Shown: positions 29,236-38,920 of the stretch, piece after piece | How positions within the stretch are numbered: the first letter of the stretch is position 1 | Layout: each line of letters starts with the position of its first letter | NCBI RefSeq assembly: GCF_030656115.1 | Contig: NZ_JAUSOO010000005.1 | Span: 1 to 64,000 of the forward strand | Length of the DNA stretch: 64,000 nucleotides | Direction of reading: 5' to 3' | Source: Hydrogenophaga sp. | GTDB lineage: Bacteria > Pseudomonadota > Gammaproteobacteria > Burkholderiales > Burkholderiaceae_C | The notes under the pieces: model-generated | The model's input: only the letters and a program-made list of their open reading frames with translations | The model's database searches: none | What the model was told of the DNA's origin: nothing | Program-made: the position numbers and the translations under genes

Positions 29236-30768
29236 ATGCAAGAGATCCTTCAACAACTTGAGAAAAAGCGCGCCGCTGCCCGCCTGGGCGGCGGACAAAA
29301 GCGCATTGACGCGCAACATGCCAAAGGCAAACTCACGGCGCGTGAGCGCTTGGAGGTTTTGCTGGACGAAGGCAGCTTTGAAGAGTGGGACATGTTCGTT
29401 GAACACCGTTGCACCGACTTCGGCATGCAAGACAACAAGATCCCCAGCGACGGCGTGGTCACCGGCTACGGCATGATCAACGGCCGCCTGGTGTTTGTGT
29501 TCAGCCAGGACTTCACGGTGTTTGGCGGCGCACTCTCAGAAGCCCACGCCGAGAAAATCTGCAAGATCATGGACCAGGCCATGAAGGTCGGCGCGCCGGT
29601 GATCGGCCTGAACGACTCGGGCGGTGCCCGCATCCAGGAAGGTGTGGCTTCGCTCGGCGGTTATGCCGAGGTGTTCCAGCGCAACGTGATGGCCAGTGGC
29701 GTGGTGCCCCAGATCAGCATGATCATGGGGCCGTCGGCCGGTGGCGCGGTGTACTCGCCGGCCATGACCGACTTCATCTTCATGGTGAAAGATTCGAGCT
29801 ACATGTTCGTCACCGGCCCCGAGGTGGTGAAGACGGTGACGCACGAAGAAGTGACCGCCGAAGAACTGGGCGGTGCCGTCACGCACACCACCAAGAGTGG
29901 CGTGGCCGATCTGGCGTTTGAGAACGATGTGGAAGCGCTGCTGATGCTGCGCCGCCTCTACAACTACCTGCCGCTGTCCAACCGCGAAAAAGCCCCGGTA
30001 CGCCCCAGCGGTGACCCGATCGACCGCCTGGAAATGAGCCTGGACACCCTGGTGCCCGAGAACCCGAACAAGCCCTACGACATGAAGGAGCTGATCGTCA
30101 AAACGGTGGACGATGGCGACTTCTTTGAGTTGCAACCTGAATATGCCAAAAACATCCTGATCGGCTTTGCCCGCATGGACGGCCAGACCGTCGGCATTGT
30201 GGCCAACCAGCCGCTGGTGCTGGCCGGTTGCCTGGACATCAAGTCCAGCATCAAGGCCGCGCGCTTCGTGCGTTTCTGTGATGCCTTCAACATTCCGGTC
30301 ATCACGTTCGTGGACGTGCCCGGCTTCATGCCTGGTACCTCGCAAGAGTACGGCGGCATCATCAAACATGGCGCCAAGCTGCTCTACGCCTACGCCGAAT
30401 GCACCGTGCCAAAAATCACCGTGATCACCCGCAAGGCCTACGGCGGTGCTTACGACGTGATGGCTTCCAAGCACCTGCGGGGTGACGTGAACTTTGCCTG
30501 GCCCAATGCCGAAATTGCCGTGATGGGCGCCAAGGGCGCGGTGGAAATCATCTTCCGCGAAGACAAGGGCGATCCGGAAAAACTGGCCGCCAAAGAAGCC
30601 GAATACAAGGCGCGCTTTGCCAACCCCTTCGTGGCCGCCAACCGCGGTTACATCGACGACGTGATCATGCCGCACAACACCCGCAAGCGCATTTGTCGCA
30701 GCCTGGTGATGTTGAAGGACAAGAAGATTGAGAACCCGTGGCGCAAGCACGGGAACATTCCACTCTGA
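29236..30768 (+). CDS. pccB: Propionyl-CoA carboxylase, beta (carboxyltransferase) subunit
   Basis: A 510-residue carboxyltransferase that transfers CO2 from biotin on PccA to propionyl-CoA. The two crotonase-like halves are visible: the N-terminal [20 protein letters not shown] and [14 protein letters not shown], and the C-terminal [16 protein letters not shown] and [13 protein letters not shown]. The ATG at 29236 has GGAGA upstream; an earlier in-frame start at 29188 lacks a site. It is placed between meaB and pccA in the operon. Confidence 0.93.
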   Translation: MQEILQQLEKKRAAARLGGGQKRIDAQHAKGKLTARERLEVLLDEGSFEEWDMFVEHRCTDFGMQDNKIPSDGVVTGYGMINGRLVFVFSQDFTVFGGALSEAHAEKICKIMDQAMKVGAPVIGLNDSGGARIQEGVASLGGYAEVFQRNVMASGVVPQISMIMGPSAGGAVYSPAMTDFIFMVKDSSYMFVTGPEVVKTVTHEEVTAEELGGAVTHTTKSGVADLAFENDVEALLMLRRLYNYLPLSNREKAPVRPSGDPIDRLEMSLDTLVPENPNKPYDMKELIVKTVDDGDFFELQPEYAKNILIGFARMDGQTVGIVANQPLVLAGCLDIKSSIKAARFVRFCDAFNIPVITFVDVPGFMPGTSQEYGGIIKHGAKLLYAYAECTVPKITVITRKAYGGAYDVMASKHLRGDVNFAWPNAEIAVMGAKGAVEIIFREDKGDPEKLAAKEAEYKARFANPFVAANRGYIDDVIMPHNTRKRICRSLVMLKDKKIENPWRKHGNIPL

Positions 30769-30789
30769 TCACGAAAGAGAAGCAGAAAA

Positions 30790-32841
30790 ATGTTTACCAA
30801 AATCCTGATCGCCAACCGTGGCGAAATCGCCTGCCGCGTGATCGCCACCGCCAAAAAAATGGGCATCGCCACCGTGGCGGTGTATTCCGAGGCCGACAAG
30901 GAAGCGCGCCATGTTCAGCTCGCCGACGAGGCTGTGCTGATCGGTCCGGCCGCGTCGCGCGAGTCCTACCTCGTCGCCGACAAGATCATTGCTGCCGCCA
31001 AAGCCACCGGTGCACAGGCCATTCACCCCGGCTATGGTTTTCTGAGCGAAAACGAGGCCTTTGCCAAGCGCTGCGAAGACGAAGGCATTGCCTTCATCGG
31101 CCCGCGCCACTTCTCCATCGCGGCCATGGGCGACAAGATCGCCTCGAAGAAGCTGGCGCTGGAAGCCAAGGTCAACACCATCCCGGGCTGGAACGACGCC
31201 ATTGAAACCGCCGAGCGCGCGGTCGAGATCGCCAAGGACATCGGTTACCCCGTCATGATCAAGGCGTCGGCCGGCGGCGGCGGCAAGGGCCTTCGCGTGG
31301 CCTTCAACGACAAGGAAGCGTTTGAGGGCTTCACCAGCTGCCGCAACGAAGCACGCAACAGCTTTGGCGACGACCGCGTGTTCATCGAGAAATACGTGCT
31401 GGAACCGCGCCATATCGAGATCCAGGTGCTGGGTGATTCGCACGGCAACGTGATTTACCTGAACGAGCGCGAGTGTTCCATTCAGCGCCGCCACCAGAAG
31501 GTGATCGAAGAGGCGCCGTCGCCTTTTATTTCCGACGCCACGCGCAAGGCCATGGGAGAGCAGGCTGTCGCGCTGGCCAAAGCCGTGAAGTACCAGAGCG
31601 CCGGCACAGTCGAATTTGTGGTCGGCAAGGACCAGGACTTCTACTTTCTGGAAATGAACACCCGCCTGCAGGTGGAGCACCCGGTCACGGAGTGCATCAC
31701 CGGGCTGGATTTGGTGGAGCTGATGATCCGCGTGGCCGCTGGCGAGCAGTTGCCCATTACCCAAGACCAGGTGCAGCGCAACGGCTGGGCCATCGAGTGC
31801 CGCATCAACGCCGAAGACCCGTTCCGCAACTTCCTGCCCAGCACCGGGCGCCTGGTGCGTTTTGCGCCACCGGCCCAGACCATGCACCAGTCCAACACCG
31901 AGGCGCTCTACGGCGTGCGGGTGGACACGGGCGTGGTCGATGGCGGCGAAATTCCGATGTACTACGACTCGATGATCGCCAAGCTCATCGTGCACGGCAA
32001 AGACCGCAACGAGGCCATTGCCAAGATGCGCGAAGCGCTGAACGGTTTCGTCATTCGCGGCATCAGCAGCAACATCCCCTTCCAGGCCGCGCTGCTGGCG
32101 CATCCCAAGTTTGTGTCGGGTGACTTCAACACCGGCTTCATTGCCGAGCAGTACAGCCAGGGCTTCCGGGCCGAAGACGTGCCGCACGACGACGCCGATT
32201 TTCTGGTGGCGCTGGCAGCCTTTGTGCGCCGCAAGTCGCGCGAACGTGCGGCCGGCCTGACCGGTCAGTTGCCCGGCTACGGCGTCAAGGTGGGCCACGA
32301 TTTCAGTGCGATCACGTTGGGCACTGGCGGCAAGAACCGCTACACGCAGGTGCATGTGGACGAGGTGCTGGGCCAGATCGGCTCTGCTGTGGTCACCGTT
32401 GAAGGCCAGCGTTTTGAGATCAGCAGCCCCTCGCGACTGAACGACATCTGCATCACCGGTGTGTGCAACGGCCAGCCGTTCACCGCACAGGTGGAACGCG
32501 GTACGCTGCGCAACCCGCTGGCGCTGGTGGTGCAGCACAACGGCACCCGCATTGAGACCATGGTGGTGTCGCGCCGCATGGCCGAGTTGCATCAACTCAT
32601 GCCTTTCAAGGCACCACCCGACATGAGCAAATACGTGCTCTCGCCCATGCCCGGCCTGCTGGTCGATGTGGCGGTGCAGGTGGGCCAGAAGGTGCAGGCT
32701 GGTGAGCGCGTGGCCGTGATTGAGGCCATGAAGATGGAAAACGTGCTGTTTGCCAGTGCCGACGGCGTGGTCGCCAAGGTGTTGGCAGCCAAGGGCGAGT
32801 CACTCACGGTGGATCAGCCGATTGTGGAGTTCGAGAAATGA
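30790..32841 (+). CDS. pccA: Propionyl-CoA carboxylase, alpha (biotin carboxylase/BCCP) subunit
   Basis: A 683-residue biotin-dependent subunit. The biotin carboxylase part opens with [14 protein letters not shown] and contains the ATP-grasp loop [12 protein letters not shown], the HIEIQVLGD segment and [15 protein letters not shown] PccA-type BT linker domain follows. The C-terminal biotinyl domain carries the biotinylated Lys in [10 protein letters not shown] near residue 650. It follows pccB by 21 bp, and its stop codon overlaps the start of the epimerase-like gene, implying translational coupling. Confidence 0.94.
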   Translation: MFTKILIANRGEIACRVIATAKKMGIATVAVYSEADKEARHVQLADEAVLIGPAASRESYLVADKIIAAAKATGAQAIHPGYGFLSENEAFAKRCEDEGIAFIGPRHFSIAAMGDKIASKKLALEAKVNTIPGWNDAIETAERAVEIAKDIGYPVMIKASAGGGGKGLRVAFNDKEAFEGFTSCRNEARNSFGDDRVFIEKYVLEPRHIEIQVLGDSHGNVIYLNERECSIQRRHQKVIEEAPSPFISDATRKAMGEQAVALAKAVKYQSAGTVEFVVGKDQDFYFLEMNTRLQVEHPVTECITGLDLVELMIRVAAGEQLPITQDQVQRNGWAIECRINAEDPFRNFLPSTGRLVRFAPPAQTMHQSNTEALYGVRVDTGVVDGGEIPMYYDSMIAKLIVHGKDRNEAIAKMREALNGFVIRGISSNIPFQAALLAHPKFVSGDFNTGFIAEQYSQGFRAEDVPHDDADFLVALAAFVRRKSRERAAGLTGQLPGYGVKVGHDFSAITLGTGGKNRYTQVHVDEVLGQIGSAVVTVEGQRFEISSPSRLNDICITGVCNGQPFTAQVERGTLRNPLALVVQHNGTRIETMVVSRRMAELHQLMPFKAPPDMSKYVLSPMPGLLVDVAVQVGQKVQAGERVAVIEAMKMENVLFASADGVVAKVLAAKGESLTVDQPIVEFEK

Positions 32842-33320
32842 AAGGCACCCCAAGACCGTTCAAGGTGCTGGGCGTGCAGCAAATCGCCATTGGCGGGCCC
32901 GACAAGCTGCGTCTGCAAACGCTTTGGGTGGACATGCTGGGTTTGGAAAAAACCGGTACCTTCCAAAGCGAGCGCGAAAACGTGGACGAGGACATCTGCG
33001 CCATCGGCAGCGGCCCATTCAAGGTCGAGGTGGACCTGATGCAGCCCATGGACCCGGACAAAAAACCGGCGGTGCATGCCACGCCGCTGAACCACATCGG
33101 CTTGTGGATCGACGACTTGCCTGTTGCTGTTGAATGGCTCATGGCGCAAGGCGTGCGCTTTGCTCCAGGCGGCATTCGCAAAGGCGCTGCGGGTTTTGAC
33201 ATCACGTTTATGCACCCCAAAGCGAATGAGGAATTTCCGATCGCCGGCGAGGGCGTGTTGATCGAACTGGTGCAGGCACCGCCCGAGGTGGTGGATGCTT
33301 TTGCCAGCCTGGTTGGGTAG
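32838..33320 (+). CDS. VOC-family protein, probable methylmalonyl-CoA epimerase
   Basis: A 160-residue protein of two paired beta-alpha-beta units. Epimerase-like features are [18 protein letters not shown] with an early metal-ligand region, [18 protein letters not shown], and the tail [10 protein letters not shown] leading to [12 protein letters not shown], which matches the F-x-H-P-K ... G-V-L-I-E-L pattern of methylmalonyl-CoA epimerases. The start codon overlaps the pccA stop. Its position supplies the one step otherwise missing between PccAB, which makes the (S)-isomer, and the mutase, which uses (R). The function is inferred from context as well as motifs; a generic glyoxalase-type role is the alternative. 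Confidence 0.7.
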   Translation: MKGTPRPFKVLGVQQIAIGGPDKLRLQTLWVDMLGLEKTGTFQSERENVDEDICAIGSGPFKVEVDLMQPMDPDKKPAVHATPLNHIGLWIDDLPVAVEWLMAQGVRFAPGGIRKGAAGFDITFMHPKANEEFPIAGEGVLIELVQAPPEVVDAFASLVG

Positions 33321-33352
33321 CCTGTCTGAGCGACTTCACCTTCATCTCCACT

Positions 33353-33390
33353 AAAAAACCCTGCCGGTGCTTATGCCGCAGGGTTTTTTT
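33353..33390. terminator. Bidirectional intrinsic terminator
   Basis: AAAAAACCCTGC and GCAGGGTTTTTTT flank a 13-base loop. The A run on one side and T run on the other let it stop transcription from both the mcm operon (plus) and rsxB (minus), which converge here. Confidence 0.8.
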
Positions 33391-33415
33391 GCGTACCTTC
33401 GCAGCTGCGCTCCGG

Positions 33416-34093
33416 TTACGTGGGTTGTTCCGGGTTTGCCGCCGCTTCGCGTCGGGCTCGGGCACGCGCCAGGGCCGCTTCGATCACCGAGCGTTTTTTG
33501 TTCAGTGTGGTGGGGTCGGTGTGCAGCGAATGTGCGGCCAGATCGGCCAGTTTCATTTTGGCCTTGGCCTCCAGCCGCTGTTCGTGCTCCACGCTCTCTC
33601 GGGCGGTGCGCTGTTGCCGTTGCCGGTAGCGTTCGCGGGCTTGTTGGGCTTGTGTGTCTGTCCAGGCTTGCCAGCCGGTGCGTTCGCCGCTGACCACCTC
33701 CAACGCAATGCAGTCCACCGGGCAAACCGGCAAACACAGTTCACAACCGGTGCAATGCGGTTCGATGACGGTGTGCATGCGTTTGTTGCTGCCCACAATG
33801 GCATCGGTGGGGCAGGCTTTGATGCACAGCGTGCAGCCAATGCACCAGTTTTCGTCGATCACGGCCACGGTCAGCGGCCCTTCAATACCGTGTGAGGTGT
33901 TGAGCGGGGTGATGGGCTGGCCTGTGATGGCCGCCAGGCGCGCAATCCCTTCAGCACCGCCCGGCGGGCATTGGTTGATGTCGGCTTGTTGGCTGGCAAT
34001 GGCCTGGGCGTAGCGGGCGCAATCGGGATAGCCGCAACGTGTGCACTGTGTTTGCGGCAAGACGGCGTCAATGCGCCGGGCAAGGTCGTTCAT
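33416..34093 (-). CDS. rsxB: RsxB/RnfB-like ferredoxin protein
   Basis: About 225 residues from the ATG at 34093 ([16 protein letters not shown]). A four-cysteine Fe-S module ([16 protein letters not shown] and NQCPPGG) is followed by two classical 4Fe-4S motifs ([12 protein letters not shown] and [15 protein letters not shown]), then a charged Arg/Glu-rich tail. RnfB/RsxB proteins carry electrons in the Rnf/Rsx complex. No other rnf/rsx genes are in the window, so the partner is unknown; stand-alone copies are common in this order. An alternative start at 34123 adds ten residues. Confidence 0.78.
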   Translation of the reverse strand: MNDLARRIDAVLPQTQCTRCGYPDCARYAQAIASQQADINQCPPGGAEGIARLAAITGQPITPLNTSHGIEGPLTVAVIDENWCIGCTLCIKACPTDAIVGSNKRMHTVIEPHCTGCELCLPVCPVDCIALEVVSGERTGWQAWTDTQAQQARERYRQRQQRTARESVEHEQRLEAKAKMKLADLAAHSLHTDPTTLNKKRSVIEAALARARARREAAANPEQPT

Positions 34094-34142
34094 GCCGGGG
34101 AATATACCCGGGGTCGGGTTCATCCCCGGCAACCCGGGTGGA

Positions 34143-35771
34143 TCAGACGATCGGTGCCTGATCGGACTTGGCTGCTGCTGCAGAGGGCGCCACCGGTTCG
34201 GCAGCCACCACCGCCGGGCTGTTGCTTGCCACGGGGGCCGTGGCCGGGGCTTCTGTTTTGGCCACGGTGGTGGCTGCCACCGGTGCAGCCGAAGACTGGG
34301 CAGCAACTGCAACCGTTGTCACCGCCTTGGCGACCGGTGCTTTTGCAGTGGTCTTTTTGGCTGCGGCGGTTTTGACAGGCGTGGTTACCTGGGCAGGTTT
34401 GGTTTTGGCTGGCGCGGCTTTCACCGGTGCCACCGTGGCAGATACCTCGACTGCCGCCGCAGGAATGGCTTTGGGCTTGGCGGCTCCTTGGGCCGTTGGG
34501 TTTGCACCCGGCTGGTGAGCCAAAATGAAGGCCTTGACCAGCGGGTGCACCATTTCGCGCCAGCGACGACCACTGAAAATGCCATAGTGGCCCGCGCCAG
34601 CCGCTTCGTAGTGCATCTTCTGCTTCGGGGTGATGCCGGTGCACAGGTCGTGCGCAGCCGCTGTCTGACCCGAGCCAGAAATATCGTCCAATTCGCCTTC
34701 AATCGTCAGCAAGGCGGTGTGGGTGATGTCTTGCGGCTTGACCCGCTCCACCTTGCCTTTGGGATTTTTCACATCCCAGGTGCCGTTGACCAGTTTGAAG
34801 TCCTGGAACACGGTGTCGATCGTTTCCAGGTAGTAATCAGCATCCATGTCGAGTACAGCGTTGTACTCGTCATAAAACTTGCGGTGGCTCTCGGCGCTGG
34901 AGTCGTCGCCCTTGATCAGATCTTTAAAGTAATCGTAGTGGCTGTCGGCGTGGCGGTTCGGGTTCATGGCAATGAACCCGGTGTGCTGCAGGAAGCCGGG
35001 GTACACACGGCGCCCAGCGCCCGGGAAACTCTCCGGTACACGGTAAATCACGTTGTTTTCGAACCAGCTGTGGCTGCGCTGCACGGCCAAGTGGTTGACG
35101 GCGGTGGGCGACTTGCGCGCGTCAATGGGGCCACCCATCATGGTCATGGTCAGCGGTGTGGTTTCGCCACGGCTCGCCATCAGCGACACGGCAGCCAACA
35201 CCGGCACGGTGGGCTGGCACACGCTCATGACATGGCAATTGCCGTACTTGGATTGCAGGTGGCGAATAAATTCCTGAACATAGTTGACGTAGTCGTCGAG
35301 GTGGAACTCACCTTCTGACAACGGCACCAAACGGGCATTTTTCCAATCTGTGATGTAGACCTTGTGGTCTTTGAGCATGGTGCGCACGGTGTCGCGCAGC
35401 AGCGTGGCGTAGTGGCCCGAGAGCGGCGCCACGATCAACACCGCTGGTTGGCCCTTGAGTTTGCTCAACGTGTCAGCGTCGTCGGAGAATCGTTTGAAGC
35501 GGCGCAGTTCGCAGAATGGCTTGTCCATTTCGATGCGTTCGTGGATCGCGACGTCCACACCGTCCACATCCACCGTGGGGATGCCAAACACGGGTTTTTC
35601 GTAGTCTTTGCCCAGCCTGTGCATCAGGTCGTAGGCGGCCGATACGCGTTGGGCCAAGGGGAACTGACCCAGAGGCAGTCCTGGGTTGCTGAACATTTTG
35701 GCTGCAACCTCGGCCAGGTCAGAGAACGGCTCCATGATGGAGCGCTGGGTTTCGTAAATCTGGTAGAGCAT
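34143..35771 (-). CDS. phaZ: Intracellular PHB depolymerase with a long Ala/Lys/Pro-rich tail
   Basis: Mobilises intracellular poly(3-hydroxybutyrate). Residues 1 to about 420 follow the PhaZ family from [16 protein letters not shown], including the Cys-nucleophile region [31 protein letters not shown] and the C-terminal His region [16 protein letters not shown]. There is no signal peptide. After HQPG the protein continues for about 120 residues of low-complexity Ala/Pro/Lys/Val/Thr sequence (for example [13 protein letters not shown]), resembling histone H1-like or PhaF-type tails. Such a tail could bind DNA or granules, an inference. The gene is monocistronic, 49 bp downstream of rsxB's upstream region. 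Confidence 0.88.
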   Translation of the reverse strand: MLYQIYETQRSIMEPFSDLAEVAAKMFSNPGLPLGQFPLAQRVSAAYDLMHRLGKDYEKPVFGIPTVDVDGVDVAIHERIEMDKPFCELRRFKRFSDDADTLSKLKGQPAVLIVAPLSGHYATLLRDTVRTMLKDHKVYITDWKNARLVPLSEGEFHLDDYVNYVQEFIRHLQSKYGNCHVMSVCQPTVPVLAAVSLMASRGETTPLTMTMMGGPIDARKSPTAVNHLAVQRSHSWFENNVIYRVPESFPGAGRRVYPGFLQHTGFIAMNPNRHADSHYDYFKDLIKGDDSSAESHRKFYDEYNAVLDMDADYYLETIDTVFQDFKLVNGTWDVKNPKGKVERVKPQDITHTALLTIEGELDDISGSGQTAAAHDLCTGITPKQKMHYEAAGAGHYGIFSGRRWREMVHPLVKAFILAHQPGANPTAQGAAKPKAIPAAAVEVSATVAPVKAAPAKTKPAQVTTPVKTAAAKKTTAKAPVAKAVTTVAVAAQSSAAPVAATTVAKTEAPATAPVASNSPAVVAAEPVAPSAAAAKSDQAPIV

Positions 35772-35942
35772 GGGTGTGGAAAAACAGTTATGTTGCAGTG
35801 CAATATAACAGCATGGCGTGCTTTTTGTGACGGTGAAAACACCTAAATTCCCGGCCTGGTTGTCACCTTTGTGAAAGAATTCAACCGGAGTTTTTCTAGA
35901 AAAACGGTGTTCTCATGGGCTGGTATTGCGACCCACAACCCC

Positions 35943-37196
35943 TCACGCCGCGCCGGTACCCGCAGCAGCAGCTGCGCGCAACTTGTCTTTTTTGCTGGGC
36001 CGTTTGCCCTTGATGCCGCCGTTGTCTGGCCCCACCGGGTTGCGCGGTACGGCCACTTCGACGGGTTCAAACCCCGCAATCTGTTCGCGCGGCAGGCTCA
36101 GGCCTTGGCGTTTTTCGATCAGGTTCCAGTGCGCTTCGGTGTCGGCGCTCACGAAACTCACGGCCAGGCCGCTTTCGCCCGCGCGACCGGTGCGGCCGAT
36201 GCGGTGCACATAGTCCACCGCTGAGCGGGGCAGGTCAAAGTTCACCACCACTGGCAGCTGCGCAATGTCGATGCCGCGCGCGGTCAGGTCGGTGGTCACC
36301 ACCACGTCCCAGCGTTTTTGCTTGAACTCGTCCAGCGCCTGCTTGCGCGCGCCTTGGCTCAAGCCACCGTGAAACGAGGTGGCGTACAGATCGCCGTGGT
36401 GCAGTTTGGTGGCCAGCCGGTCGGCCGCATATTGCGTGGCCACAAACACCAGCACCCGCTCCCAGCCGTTGTCTTTGATGAGCTTGCGCAGCAGCTGGGT
36501 GCGCCGGCCGGCGTCTACCTGGATCACCCGCTGCAGCACCACGGCGTCGGCCACCGGAGCAGAGGGAATGTCGATGTGCTCGGGCGTTTGTAGCAAGCCA
36601 CCAGCCAGCGCCTGTACGTTGGGCGGGAACGTGGCTGAGAAAAACAGCGTGTGCCGTTGCGCCGGCAGCAGTGCGAGTACGCGGGTGAGTTCTTCGGCAA
36701 AGCCCAGGTCGAGCAACCGGTCGGCCTCATCCAGCACCAACATGTCCACCGCAGACAGCCGCAGGGCGTTGTGATCCACAAGGTCGAGCAGGCGCCCTGG
36801 CGTGGCCACCACCACGTCGGCCCCGCCGCGCAGTGCCATCATTTGCGGGTTGATGGACACACCACCAAACAGCACCGCCACCTTGGGCCGCTCGGTCAGG
36901 TGCTGGGCCAGGCTGCGCAGCACTTCGCCCACCTGGGCGGCCAGCTCGCGCGTGGGCACCAGCACCAGCGCACGCACGCGCCGGGGCGTGTGCAGCGGCG
37001 CGCCTTGCAGGCGCTGCAGCAGCGGCAGCACATAGGCAGCGGTTTTGCCCGATCCGGTCTGGGCCGTGGCCAGCACGTCTTTGCCTTGCAGCACGGCCGG
37101 AATGGCAGCCTGCTGGATGGGTGTGGGGGCTGTGAAACCGAGTTCGGCAGCGGCTTGGGCGAGGGCGGGAACGAGCCCGAGAGCAGTAAATGGCAT
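35943..37196 (-). CDS. DEAD-box RNA helicase (RhlE-like)
   Basis: A 417-residue ATP-dependent RNA helicase. Motifs in order: Q motif (FTALGLVPALAQAAAELGF, TPIQQAAIP), I (ATAQTGSGKTAA), Ia (PTRELAAQV), Ib (TPGRLLDL), II (VLDEADRLLDLGF), III (FFSATFP), V (TTDLTARGIDI) and VI (HRIGRTGRAG). A short basic tail (KGKRPSKKDKLR) follows. The lack of a long C-terminal domain and the RhlE-like core suggest roles in RNA decay or ribosome assembly. It is divergent from yciH. Confidence 0.88.
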   Translation of the reverse strand: MPFTALGLVPALAQAAAELGFTAPTPIQQAAIPAVLQGKDVLATAQTGSGKTAAYVLPLLQRLQGAPLHTPRRVRALVLVPTRELAAQVGEVLRSLAQHLTERPKVAVLFGGVSINPQMMALRGGADVVVATPGRLLDLVDHNALRLSAVDMLVLDEADRLLDLGFAEELTRVLALLPAQRHTLFFSATFPPNVQALAGGLLQTPEHIDIPSAPVADAVVLQRVIQVDAGRRTQLLRKLIKDNGWERVLVFVATQYAADRLATKLHHGDLYATSFHGGLSQGARKQALDEFKQKRWDVVVTTDLTARGIDIAQLPVVVNFDLPRSAVDYVHRIGRTGRAGESGLAVSFVSADTEAHWNLIEKRQGLSLPREQIAGFEPVEVAVPRNPVGPDNGGIKGKRPSKKDKLRAAAAAGTGAA

Positions 37197-37271
37197 GGTG
37201 CGGTGTTTCTTTGCAGTTTAACGGGGCGGGCTGCGGTGGCGCTGCGGCACAAGGCGCTACGATCGGCGCCC

Positions 37272-37634
37272 ATGAAAAACAAGCTTTCCAGTGGTGGACT
37301 GGTGTATTCCACGGAAGCCGGACGCATGTGCCCGGCCTGCCGCCAGCCGGTGGCCCAGTGTGTGTGCGGCCAGCGCAGTGCTGTGCCGGCTGGCGACGGC
37401 GTGGTGCGCGTGTCGCGCGAAACCAAGGGACGCGGCGGCAAAGCGGTCACGCTGGTGAAAGGGCTGGCGCTGGACGCCGCCGGGCTCACCGCCCTGGGCA
37501 AGCAGCTCAAGGCGGCCTGCGGCACCGGCGGCACAGTGAAAGACGGCGTGATCGAAATACAAGGCGATCACATCGACCGGATCATGGCGGCGCTGAAAGC
37601 CCAGGGCCATATGGTGAAACGCGCTGGCGGCTGA
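37272..37634 (+). CDS. yciH: SUI1/eIF1-like translation factor
   Basis: A 120-residue protein. The N-terminus has two Cys pairs, CPACRQPVAQCVC, a possible zinc knuckle. The SUI1 domain follows: VRVSRETKGRGGKAVTLVKGL, LKAACGTGGTVKDGVIEIQG and HIDRIMAALKAQGHMVKRAGG. YciH-type proteins influence the fidelity of translation initiation. It is divergent from the DEAD-box helicase gene with a short gap. Confidence 0.88.
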   Translation: MKNKLSSGGLVYSTEAGRMCPACRQPVAQCVCGQRSAVPAGDGVVRVSRETKGRGGKAVTLVKGLALDAAGLTALGKQLKAACGTGGTVKDGVIEIQGDHIDRIMAALKAQGHMVKRAGG

Positions 37635-37641
37635 GCGCCTG

Positions 37642-38181
37642 TCAAAACCAGTCCGCCCACCACAGCCGCAGCCGCATGCCCAGCTCGGTGGTGTAACCCA
37701 CGGTGGCGCCGCGCAGCTGGCCTTGGCCGTCCACTACCACAAACGCGGGCACCGCCTTGAAGCCCAGCGCGCGGGCCATCTCGCCGCGCGGGTCCACGGC
37801 GGTGGGCCAAGGCAGCTGGCGCTGTGCCAGCACACGGGCCACGGCATCGGCCTGACCCGACTGCATGGCCACGGTCAGCACCCGCCCGCCTGGCACCAGG
37901 CGGCTGATGCTGTGCTCTTCGGTGCGGCAAATGGGGCACCAGTCGGCCCACACGTGCAGCGCCACGGGCTGGCCCGGGTGCTGCGCGCGCCAGGCGCTCA
38001 GCGTGGTGGGGGTGCGGCTGCCGTCGGGCGCGATCAGGGTGAATGCCAGCTCGGGCACCGGGCCCGCGGGCACGCCGCGTGTTTGCCACGCTTGCACGCC
38101 CAGAAACACCGCCAGCACCAAGGCCAGGGTGCCCAGGTGGCTGCGCCATTCGCGGCGCAGGTGGCTGGCGATGCGGCCCAT
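37642..38181 (-). CDS. Membrane-anchored thioredoxin-like protein (TlpA/DsbE type)
   Basis: A 179-residue protein with one N-terminal membrane helix (LGTLALVLAVFLGVQAW) and a periplasmic thioredoxin fold. The active site is W-C-P-I-C in HVWADWCPICRTEE, with the cis-Pro region KAVPAFVVVDGQG. It probably reduces or oxidises periplasmic cysteines; the exact client is unknown. The start at 38181 overlaps the serB stop, so the two are likely cotranslated. The role in an mfd-serB operon is not obvious. Confidence 0.8.
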   Translation of the reverse strand: MGRIASHLRREWRSHLGTLALVLAVFLGVQAWQTRGVPAGPVPELAFTLIAPDGSRTPTTLSAWRAQHPGQPVALHVWADWCPICRTEEHSISRLVPGGRVLTVAMQSGQADAVARVLAQRQLPWPTAVDPRGEMARALGFKAVPAFVVVDGQGQLRGATVGYTTELGMRLRLWWADWF

Positions 38182-38906
38182 CAACGCAGCACTTCCAGCA
38201 GGCGGTCCAGACCGCCTTCGTTGATGGCGACCATGGCCTGGGCGCGCACCGCCGGCTTGGCGTGGTACGCCACCGAAAGCCCGGCCTCGCCCATCATGGG
38301 CAGGTCGTTGGCGCCGTCGCCCATGGCAATGGCCTGCTGGGGGCTGATGCCCAGCAACGCGCAGGTTTCCAGCAGCATCTTGCGTTTTTCCTTGCCGTCG
38401 CAAATGTCGCCCCAGGGCTGGTCCACCATGCGTCCGGTGAGCTGGCCGCAGTTGGGGCCGCTCTCAATTTCCAGCACGTTGGAGCGCGTGTGGTCGATGC
38501 CCAGGCGGTCGCGCACGTGGTCGGTGAAGTAGGTGAACCCGCCCGACACCAACAATACCTTGAGGCCCGCCGCCTTGCAGGCTTTCACCAGCGCTTCGGC
38601 GCCGGGGTTGAGCTGCAGGCGCTGCGTCAATACCTGTTCCATGTCGGCCACGGTCACGCCGCGCAGCAGCGCCACACGCCGGCGCAGGCTGTCTTTGTAG
38701 TCGGTGATTTCGCCGCGCATGGCGGCTTCCGTGATGGCTGCGACCTCGGGCTTGCGGCCTGCGGCATCCGCAATTTCGTCCACACACTCGATGTTGATGA
38801 GCGTGGAGTCCATGTCAAACGCGATGAGCTTGAAGTCGCTCAGGTTCAGCGGCGGCGTGAAGCCTTGCAGGGTCAGGCCGGGGGCGAATTCGGTGGGTGT
38901 GCTCAT
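38181..38906 (-). CDS. serB: Phosphoserine phosphatase
   Basis: A HAD-family enzyme of 241 residues catalysing the last step of serine synthesis. Motif I is FDMDSTLINIECVDE with the nucleophilic Asp, motif II is LLVSGGFTYF, and motif III is KRKMLLE with GDGANDLPMMGEAG. It lacks the N-terminal ACT extension of some SerB proteins. The gene lies 14 bp after mfd and overlaps the thioredoxin-like gene by one base. Confidence 0.93.
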   Translation of the reverse strand: MSTPTEFAPGLTLQGFTPPLNLSDFKLIAFDMDSTLINIECVDEIADAAGRKPEVAAITEAAMRGEITDYKDSLRRRVALLRGVTVADMEQVLTQRLQLNPGAEALVKACKAAGLKVLLVSGGFTYFTDHVRDRLGIDHTRSNVLEIESGPNCGQLTGRMVDQPWGDICDGKEKRKMLLETCALLGISPQQAIAMGDGANDLPMMGEAGLSVAYHAKPAVRAQAMVAINEGGLDRLLEVLR

Positions 38907-38920
38907 AGGTGGGGTGGCGC

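Noticed and set aside
33416-34093. A complete Rnf/Rsx electron-transport cluster
   Set aside because: Only the RsxB-like gene is present; no rnfA, C, D, G or E homologue is adjacent.
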